From positions 1-37,318 of the forward strand of contig CAIQQJ010000049.1 of the NCBI GenBank assembly GCA_903873905.1: a stretch of DNA of 37,318 bases. The letters are read 5' to 3'. Shown piece after piece: positions 31,671 to 37,318 of this stretch. How positions within the stretch are numbered: the stretch's first letter is position 1; the number at the start of each line of letters is the position of its first letter. The DNA is from an uncultured Flavobacteriales bacterium. Its GTDB lineage: Bacteria > Bacteroidota > Bacteroidia > Palsa-965. Made by a program: the position numbers and the translations under genes. The notes under the pieces were generated by a model, which saw only the letters and a program-made list of their open reading frames with translations, did no database searches and was not told where the DNA came from.

Positions 31671-32263
31671 TTCCACGTAACTGTTTTTTTTATCGTTAAT
31701 ATTTACAATTCGAAACGAATATTTCTTGTTTTATAAATTTGCCCTTATTGCTTTGAAAGCATTAACAATAAGGAATTCGCAAATTACACGTGATGGAACA
31801 TATAAGTATCGTGCCAAATGTTTATGTCTTTGTTATACACTACAATGCAGAATGTCAACAATGCAATAAATTCCATATAATGGAATTATAGTTCCTGTTA
31901 TTGGAATGCAGGTATATCGAACAATTGGAATTATTTATTTTCTAAAAAGAAAAATCACAACATATCATTACTAAAACATCAGAATTAGAATAAGGAAGTT
32001 TGATTTTTTATAAAAAAAGGTAATTTCTTGGCTGAAAATAAATTCCATTCATCGTAAAGAAATTACATCCATGTATTTTTGAATTCTTGCTGAAAAGCAC
32101 CTTGAGGTCACCTAATCAATGGTTTACTAATAATTCGAAATCGTCTATTTATTGGAATTTCAATAATACTTGAGGGGTATTTACCACTCGTCGATTAGTT
32201 GGGAAGCGATTTATATTATGCAGTAATTTCATTGCTAGTGAGGAATAATCAAAATCTAAACAA
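31671..32263. other. Gene-free regulatory region between receiver-DHp and sigma54-activator genes
   Basis: About 590 nt, AT-rich, with no credible gene. It holds, from left to right: an inverted repeat CCTTATTG/CAATAAGG (31743-31773); a sigma54-like TGGCACG-N4-TTATA on the minus strand (near 31803-31817); two TTCC-N7-GGAA dyads (31871-31885, 31892-31906) 21 bp apart with a further TTGGAA half-site at 31925; and an ATTGGAATTTCAAT near-palindrome at 32151-32164. Confidence 0.6.
31871..31906. promoter_or_regulatory. Tandem TTCC-N7-GGAA dyads (candidate activator sites)
   Basis: Dyad 1 is TTCC 31871-31874 and GGAA 31882-31885; dyad 2 is TTCC 31892-31895 and GGAA 31903-31906. The repeat distance is exactly 21 bp, two helical turns, so both face the same side. 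In dyad 1 the symmetry extends to AATTCCAT/ATGGAATT. Confidence 0.5.
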
Positions 32264-33661
32264 ATGAAACCATCTGCTAAACCAACTTTTAAGATTTTTA
32301 TTGTTGAAGATGAAGCTTGGTACAGGCAATTGCTGTACAAGAAGCTCACACTTAATCCGGAATTTTCTGTTCAGGCTTTTGAAACGGCTGAAGATCTTTT
32401 GGATGAGATGGCAAAAAAGCCCGACTTGATTTTCATTGATATCATGCTGCCCGATATGACCGGGGATAAATTATTGAAAATCATTCGCAAGAAAAACAAG
32501 GCGGTAAAAGTTGTAATTATTTCTGGACAGAGTGATATACGATTGGCAATAGATTTATTGAGAAATGGGGGAGATGAGTATTTGGTTAAAGACAAAGATT
32601 CACTCAGCCAAGTTTGGAATTATGCCATGAAAACTTTTCGTGAAAGAGAAGACAGTACCAATCAAAAAACGAGTGAGCCCAGTGAAAATTCATTAAAGGC
32701 AACCTCCATGATTATTGGAAATTCGGATGCCATGAAACAATTGCGATCCTTGATAGAAAAAACTTCACGTTCCTCAATTACCGTTTCTATATCTGGTGAA
32801 ACAGGAACAGGAAAAGAATTGGTTGCAAAAGCTGTTCATCTTTCTTCTCCAAGGGCCGATAAACCTTTTTTAGCAGTGAACGTTGCATCTATTCCAAAAG
32901 ATCTTCTTGAAAGTGAATTGTTCGGACATGAAAAAGGAGCGTTTACGGGTGCGGTTTCCACACGCTTGGGTAAATTTGAAGAGGCAAATGGAGGAACATT
33001 ATTCCTAGATGAAATTAGTGAATTGGATATTTCACTTCAATCAAAATTACTTCGTGTTTTGCAAGAAAAGGAAGTGGTGAGAGTTGGTTCCAATAAGACG
33101 ATTCCACTTAATGTGAGAATCATCATTTCAACCAATAAATCGCTTCTGGCAGAAGTAAAGAAAAAGAATTTCAGGGAAGATTTATATTATCGTTTTTTAG
33201 GTTTTACAATTGAACTTCCTCCAATGCGGGAACGTTTGTCGGATTTGGGGGCATTGTCTGATTATTTCATTGCTGAATTCTGCAAGGAAAATAATATGAA
33301 AATCAAAACCATTTCACCAAAAGGAATTGAAAAACTAATGAAATACAATTTCCCTGGCAATATCAGGGAATTGAGAGCCATCATTGAATTAGCTGCGGCA
33401 CTTTCCGGTGACTCCACAAACATCGGCGAAGATGCAATTGTGTTGGAGGCAACAGAAGAAACTTTTGATGTGCCAAAAGAGGAAATGAGTTTGGACGATT
33501 ATAATAGAAAATTAATACTGCATTACCTCAAAAAATACAACAATAAAGTTTTGGTGGTAGCTGAAAAATTAGGAATTGGTAAAAGCACCATTTATAATCT
33601 TTTGAAGTCAAATGATAAGGCGAAAAAAGATGATGAAAGCTCACCTGAACTTCCAAAATAA
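32264..33661 (+). CDS. NtrC-type sigma54-dependent response regulator
   Basis: A 465-residue transcription activator. The receiver (about 5-125) has the acidic pair in VEDEAWY, phospho-Asp in [10 protein letters not shown] near 58 and Lys in YLVKDK. The AAA+ sigma54-interaction domain (about 150-380) has Walker A GETGTGKE near 180, the sigma54-contacting GAFTGA loop near 226, Walker B GGTLFLDE and the sensor region following. The C-terminal Fis-type helix-turn-helix (about 417-450; [21 protein letters not shown], then KSTIYNLL) binds DNA. All elements for sigma54 activation are present. The hybrid kinase gene begins 12 nt downstream and is its probable partner in one operon. Confidence 0.96.
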   Translation: MKPSAKPTFKIFIVEDEAWYRQLLYKKLTLNPEFSVQAFETAEDLLDEMAKKPDLIFIDIMLPDMTGDKLLKIIRKKNKAVKVVIISGQSDIRLAIDLLRNGGDEYLVKDKDSLSQVWNYAMKTFREREDSTNQKTSEPSENSLKATSMIIGNSDAMKQLRSLIEKTSRSSITVSISGETGTGKELVAKAVHLSSPRADKPFLAVNVASIPKDLLESELFGHEKGAFTGAVSTRLGKFEEANGGTLFLDEISELDISLQSKLLRVLQEKEVVRVGSNKTIPLNVRIIISTNKSLLAEVKKKNFREDLYYRFLGFTIELPPMRERLSDLGALSDYFIAEFCKENNMKIKTISPKGIEKLMKYNFPGNIRELRAIIELAAALSGDSTNIGEDAIVLEATEETFDVPKEEMSLDDYNRKLILHYLKKYNNKVLVVAEKLGIGKSTIYNLLKSNDKAKKDDESSPELPK

Positions 33662-33672
33662 TTCGAACGGAC

Positions 33673-36600
33673 ATGTTCACCTCTTCTGAGTATCTACATT
33701 TCAGATTGCATAAAGAAAAATATGTTCTTGTAGCAGTAAATCCTGCTGCAGAAAAATTGTTATCGCCCTTTTTATTGAAGATCGAAGATTATGTGTCGAA
33801 AGATTCGAGTGAAAGAAAAACGATTCAGTTTTGTGGAAGTGTTGAATTAGCAGAAACTTCTTATGGCATCATTCAACAGGAAGAGGGAGTTTATTGGGAT
33901 TTGTTTCTAATTCCTTCCAGCGAAAAAACAAAGTCAACTATTCCAGCATACAAGTACAATTCATTTTTCGAAGACATTCTTGATAATTCCTCCATTGATA
34001 TTGCTGTTTTCAATGAAAATTTCCAATACGTTTATGTCAGTAAGTCAGCCATCAAAAACGATGACATACAAGAATGGATTATTGGAAAAACGGATATTGA
34101 GTATTGTGCTTATAGGAATAAGGATGCAAGTGTTGCCTATGAAAGACGAAAGGCATTCGATTCTGCATGGAATTCGCAAAAAGAAATTGAGTGGGAAGAA
34201 GAGCAAATTTTGCCCAATGGTTCAACTAAGTATTTCGTTAGGAGAGTAACTCCTGTTGTAGATAAGAATGGCAAGACAGCGTTTCTGATTGGATACGGAA
34301 TGGACTTTACAGATTTGAAAAAGGCCCGTACCAAATTGTTGATTAGTGAAGGGAAATACAGGCATATTGTAGAAGCCTCTTCCGATATTATTTATTCTAC
34401 AAATGCAGAAGGACAGATCACTTACGTTAACAAGTTCGCCGAATCTATTATTGGTTTTTCGGTTGAAGAAATTGTTGGGCAATATTATTTGAAATTTATT
34501 CATCACGATTTTCGTGATCAAGTTGAGAAATTCTATATCAGTCAAGTGGAATCGCGTCAAGAAAATTCCTATTTGGAATTTCCGATCGCAACAAAAGATG
34601 GCAGTGAAATATGGGTGGGACAAAGAGTGCGGATGGTATTTGGTAGCACTGCGTTTTTAGGCGTTCAAGCTATCGCCAGAGATATTTCAGAGCGGAAAGC
34701 GACGGAGCATCAATTGCTGGCTCTCATTTCTTCACTCGATGATATTGTAATGGAAGTGGATGAAAAATTTCACTTTTTGAATGTGTGGGCAGGTGATGAA
34801 AATGAGTTGTTTGTTCCTAAAGCAGAATTTATAGGAAAGACCATACGGGAAGTTTTGGGTTTTGAATTCTCAAGGCCATTCGAAGTACTTGTTTCTAAAG
34901 TTGTGTCTGATGGAATTTCAAGAACCTTAGAATACAAACATCCTGACAATGAAAAATGGTATTCTGTTAAGATGAATTTGTTAACCATCAACAATGCAAA
35001 TGAGAAACGCATTTCTTTATTGATACGAAATGTTACCGAAATAAAAATTGCACAGGAAAAGTTGATTCAAAGTCAGAAAAATCTTGTTGCTCTTATTGAA
35101 AATACAAATGACATTGTTTATTCCCTCGATACCAATTATTGTTTATTGAGTTTCAATTCAAGGTTTGCTGAAATTGAAAAGGAACTTTACAATTGGAATG
35201 CGGAAATTGGGATGCCGCTCCATTTTCATCTTCAGGAAAACGATTTGAAAATGAAGTGGGTGGATATTTACAACAATACGTTTAATGGTACATCCAATCA
35301 GGTGGATGTCACATTATTTCTAGGAAAGAAAAAATTCATTTTTGAATATTCACTCAGTCCCATTAGAGATAATAATGGAGTGATTGGTATTGCGGTTTTT
35401 GGGCGAGATATTACCAATAGAAAAATGGCAGAGAAACAAATTCTCCGCGCACAAAAAATAGCAGTCCGTTCCATAAAAGCGAGAGAACAGTTTATTGCAA
35501 ACATGAGTCATGAATTGAGAACTCCCATCAACACCATTATGGGAAGTGCTTTGCTTTTGAAGGATAGTCCTTTGGAGGCCAGCCAAAGTCAATATCTTTC
35601 CGTGATCCAGGATTCCTCTCGTTTTTTATTATCCATGATTAACGATGTGTTGGATTTATCAAAAATTGATGCGGGACAAATTACCATTGAAAAAGTCAGT
35701 TTCACTTTCGAAGAAATAAAGCGAGCCTTGATTGCAACTTTTGAAAAGTTAGCAAAGGAAAAAAACATTCGCTTGGAAATTATTTGCCGAGAAGAAACAC
35801 TTTCAAAAAAATATATTGGCGATCCGCAAAAGTTTAAACAGGTATTGATAAATTTAATTGGGAATGCACTGAAATTTACGGAAGCAGGATTCATACAAGT
35901 GACCATTAGTGAATTTCCAGCAGAACCTAATTGGACTGCATTTTCCATTTCAATCAAAGATTCTGGAATGGGAATTTCTCCAGAACAATTGAGTAAAATT
36001 TTCAAGCCTTTTGGACAAGGCAGTGAGCAGATTTCAAAAAAATATGGAGGGTCTGGACTTGGACTAATCATTTCTCAAAAAATTATTGAGGCAATGTTTG
36101 GTACAATTACTGTTGAAAGTAAATTAGGTGAAGGCGCAACATTTCACCTGAATTTTCAATTGCCTTTGGATTTGAGTGTACATGAAACACAATCATTGGT
36201 AGAGACCAATTCTTCCACTGAAAAACACTGCATTCTACTTGTGGAAGATCATGAGTTCAATCGTTTCTTCTTGAAAAAAATTCTTATTCAAAAAGGGTTT
36301 GATGTTTTTGATGCGGATAGCGGTAAGAATGCATTGGAAATTCTTAAACAAAATCCACAGATCAAATTGGTGTTGTTAGATTTAAGAATGCCTGATTGGG
36401 ATGGTTATTACACAAATAGAAAAATAAAGGAATTTTGTGGCGATAAACTTCCTGTGGTTGCTCTTACAGCATACACACTTAAAGAAGAACAAGCCAAATG
36501 TTTTAAAGAAGGATTTGTGGACTTTGTAGTTAAACCTGTGGAGCCTGAAATTTTAGAAGCTATTATTCTTAAAATATTAAAAAAAACTACTATGATAATA

Positions 36601-36948
36601 CAATTTGAACCAGAATTACACAAGTCCACATTTTCATTGGAAGGATTGAAAAATATTTTTGAAACGGAGGAGTCAATGAAGGAAATTGTTTTGTTGTTTA
36701 TCACCAACACAGAACAATTCATTCTTGAGCTCAAAACAATGAATGAAAAAAAGGACTATATCGACTTGTACGCTTTGCTTCATAAATTGAAACCCATGGC
36801 GGCATTATTTAATATTGCGGAATTGGAAGCGATAAATGAAATGTATCATGGCGTAAAAGTTTTTTCGGATGAAGAAGGAGCAAGCATTGCAACAGATTCG
36901 ATTAGGATTTTGAATTCTGTCTGCACTCAACTGAGGAAGGATGATTGA
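33673..36948 (+). CDS. Multi-PAS hybrid histidine kinase with receiver and Hpt domains
   Basis: A 1091-residue phosphorelay protein with no transmembrane segment, so cytosolic. Domain order: a PAS-like N-terminal segment (1-90), four PAS domains (about 95-215, 225-345, 350-460 and 470-585; several end in a DxTERK-like motif such as DISERKATE), HisKA with the phospho-His near 615 in NMSHELRTPI, HATPase (N-box LINLIGNALKFT near 724, DSGMGIS near 762, GGSGLGL near 791), a receiver (VEDHEFNR near 856, Asp near 901 in LLDLRMPDWDG, Lys near 953) and a C-terminal Hpt with His near 1037 (LLHKLKPMA). The complete His-Asp-His chain could pass phosphate to the sigma54 activator encoded just upstream or to the lone receivers nearby. 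Confidence 0.95.
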   Translation: MFTSSEYLHFRLHKEKYVLVAVNPAAEKLLSPFLLKIEDYVSKDSSERKTIQFCGSVELAETSYGIIQQEEGVYWDLFLIPSSEKTKSTIPAYKYNSFFEDILDNSSIDIAVFNENFQYVYVSKSAIKNDDIQEWIIGKTDIEYCAYRNKDASVAYERRKAFDSAWNSQKEIEWEEEQILPNGSTKYFVRRVTPVVDKNGKTAFLIGYGMDFTDLKKARTKLLISEGKYRHIVEASSDIIYSTNAEGQITYVNKFAESIIGFSVEEIVGQYYLKFIHHDFRDQVEKFYISQVESRQENSYLEFPIATKDGSEIWVGQRVRMVFGSTAFLGVQAIARDISERKATEHQLLALISSLDDIVMEVDEKFHFLNVWAGDENELFVPKAEFIGKTIREVLGFEFSRPFEVLVSKVVSDGISRTLEYKHPDNEKWYSVKMNLLTINNANEKRISLLIRNVTEIKIAQEKLIQSQKNLVALIENTNDIVYSLDTNYCLLSFNSRFAEIEKELYNWNAEIGMPLHFHLQENDLKMKWVDIYNNTFNGTSNQVDVTLFLGKKKFIFEYSLSPIRDNNGVIGIAVFGRDITNRKMAEKQILRAQKIAVRSIKAREQFIANMSHELRTPINTIMGSALLLKDSPLEASQSQYLSVIQDSSRFLLSMINDVLDLSKIDAGQITIEKVSFTFEEIKRALIATFEKLAKEKNIRLEIICREETLSKKYIGDPQKFKQVLINLIGNALKFTEAGFIQVTISEFPAEPNWTAFSISIKDSGMGISPEQLSKIFKPFGQGSEQISKKYGGSGLGLIISQKIIEAMFGTITVESKLGEGATFHLNFQLPLDLSVHETQSLVETNSSTEKHCILLVEDHEFNRFFLKKILIQKGFDVFDADSGKNALEILKQNPQIKLVLLDLRMPDWDGYYTNRKIKEFCGDKLPVVALTAYTLKEEQAKCFKEGFVDFVVKPVEPEILEAIILKILKKTTMIIQFEPELHKSTFSLEGLKNIFETEESMKEIVLLFITNTEQFILELKTMNEKKDYIDLYALLHKLKPMAALFNIAELEAINEMYHGVKVFSDEEGASIATDSIRILNSVCTQLRKDD

Positions 36949-37142
36949 ATTTCTGCTTGAGATTAAATGTGGAAGAAGGGAATAAGTGCTAACTCGTTTT
37001 TTTTTAATAGATACATGATTTGTTGTAGTAGGAGCGGAGTAAAATATTTTCTTGTGCATCCAACAATCGCAGAGAAAAAATAAAATAGTTTTATCGAACA
37101 GTTGGAACTTTCATCTGAAATGATTCAAATGTTTTAATAAAA

Positions 37143-37173
37143 AAAAGCGGGAGATTATTCATCTCCCGCTTTT
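37143..37173. terminator. Bidirectional intrinsic terminator
   Basis: A 13-bp perfect stem (37143-37155 with 37161-37173), a 5-nt loop, an A-run on the left and a T-run on the right. It lies between the convergent hybrid kinase gene and the T9SS-protein gene at the right edge. The 190 nt between 36949 and the stem show nothing else. Confidence 0.9.
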
Positions 37174-37192
37174 CATTTTCAATTATTGAAAT

Positions 37193-37318
37193 TTATTTCT
37201 GAACAGAAATTTTTTGTGTTTTCTGTTCTCCATTTGCAATGATGTGCAAAAGATACAATCCTGATGCTTGTGTGTCAAGACTGATTTGTTTTACAAATCC
37301 TGAGTGAACGTTATTCTC
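37193..37318 (-). CDS. C-terminal fragment of a second T9SS-exported protein
   Basis: The frame runs from the right edge of the window on the minus strand to a TAA at 37193-37195 and encodes the last 41 residues of a protein. They read as the end of a T9SS type A sorting domain: VKQISLDTQASGLYLLHI, then a turn with NGEQ and a final KTQKISVQK strand. The pattern of LDTQASGLYLLHI followed by a basic last strand is the same as in the gene at the left edge. The function of the upstream part is unknown. It ends at a strong terminator. Confidence 0.85.
   Translation of the reverse strand, partial: ENNVHSGFVKQISLDTQASGLYLLHIIANGEQKTQKISVQK

Noticed and set aside
31803-31818. A sigma54 promoter as an annotated feature.
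   Set aside because: The -24 half is good but the -12 GC pair is missing, so it is kept only as a finding together with the dyads.
1-37318. Insertion sequences, tRNA or rRNA genes, prophage genes.
   Set aside because: No transposase, integrase, phage structural protein, tRNA cloverleaf or rRNA segment was recognised on either strand.

Overview
The window is AT-rich DNA from a member of the Bacteroidota, probably an environmental Flavobacteriales-like lineage. The evidence is: C-terminal type IX secretion sorting domains on the partial genes at both ends; many short lipoproteins with a Ser-Cys lipobox; TAnnTTTG-type -7 promoter elements; no evident Shine-Dalgarno sequences; a long two-part NusB; and families largely confined to this phylum (DUF4920, DUF4836, DUF2807 head-GIN). 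I cannot name a genus.

Layout. 1-2144: end of a T9SS-exported protein, a bidirectional terminator and an ABC exporter half-transporter. 2265-8010: leucine dehydrogenase, nusB, a DUF1573 lipoprotein, yajC, a YbbR-like protein and an ACSF3/MatB-like acyl-CoA synthetase. 8092-12261: a DUF4920 lipoprotein, a monohaem cytochrome lipoprotein, a thiamine-binding-family protein, a membrane-anchored beta-propeller with a SPOR domain and a small P-loop kinase. 12428-17838: an FHA-TM-DUF4836 protein, a SRAP (YedK/HMCES-like) protein, a heparin-lyase-like lipoprotein, an outer-membrane protein and an SDR oxidoreductase. 17901-22139: a short second DNA polymerase III alpha (DnaE2/ImuC-like) behind a Y-family polymerase, with a perfect palindrome in front of the latter. 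22563-25015: a small His/Cys-rich protein, a head-GIN lipoprotein and a PagL-like lipid A deacylase.

25202-36948 is a signalling region. It opens with a SiaABC-type partner switch: a kinase with two tandem SiaB-like ATPase domains, a SiaC phosphoprotein overlapping it, and a convergent membrane SpoIIE/PP2C phosphatase whose 3' end overlaps siaC. Two envelope genes follow, then a two-component cluster: a stand-alone Rcp1-like receiver, a receiver fused to a histidine-phosphotransfer (DHp) segment with no ATPase domain, an NtrC-type sigma54 activator and a 1091-residue PAS/HisKA/HATPase/REC/Hpt hybrid kinase. No diguanylate cyclase is present, although the Pseudomonas Sia system works through one, so the output here is unknown. 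The gene-free DNA between the receiver-DHp gene and the sigma54 activator holds two TTCC-N7-GGAA dyads exactly 21 bp apart and an imperfect sigma54-like site.

Two kinds of non-coding repeat stand out. One is a roughly 110-120 bp structured element present twice (9135-9243 and 14571-14690) with conserved flanks and compensatory hairpins. The other is a set of short arrays with a 7-bp period beside stop or start codons (near 351, 4459, 5434, 8581 and 22147).
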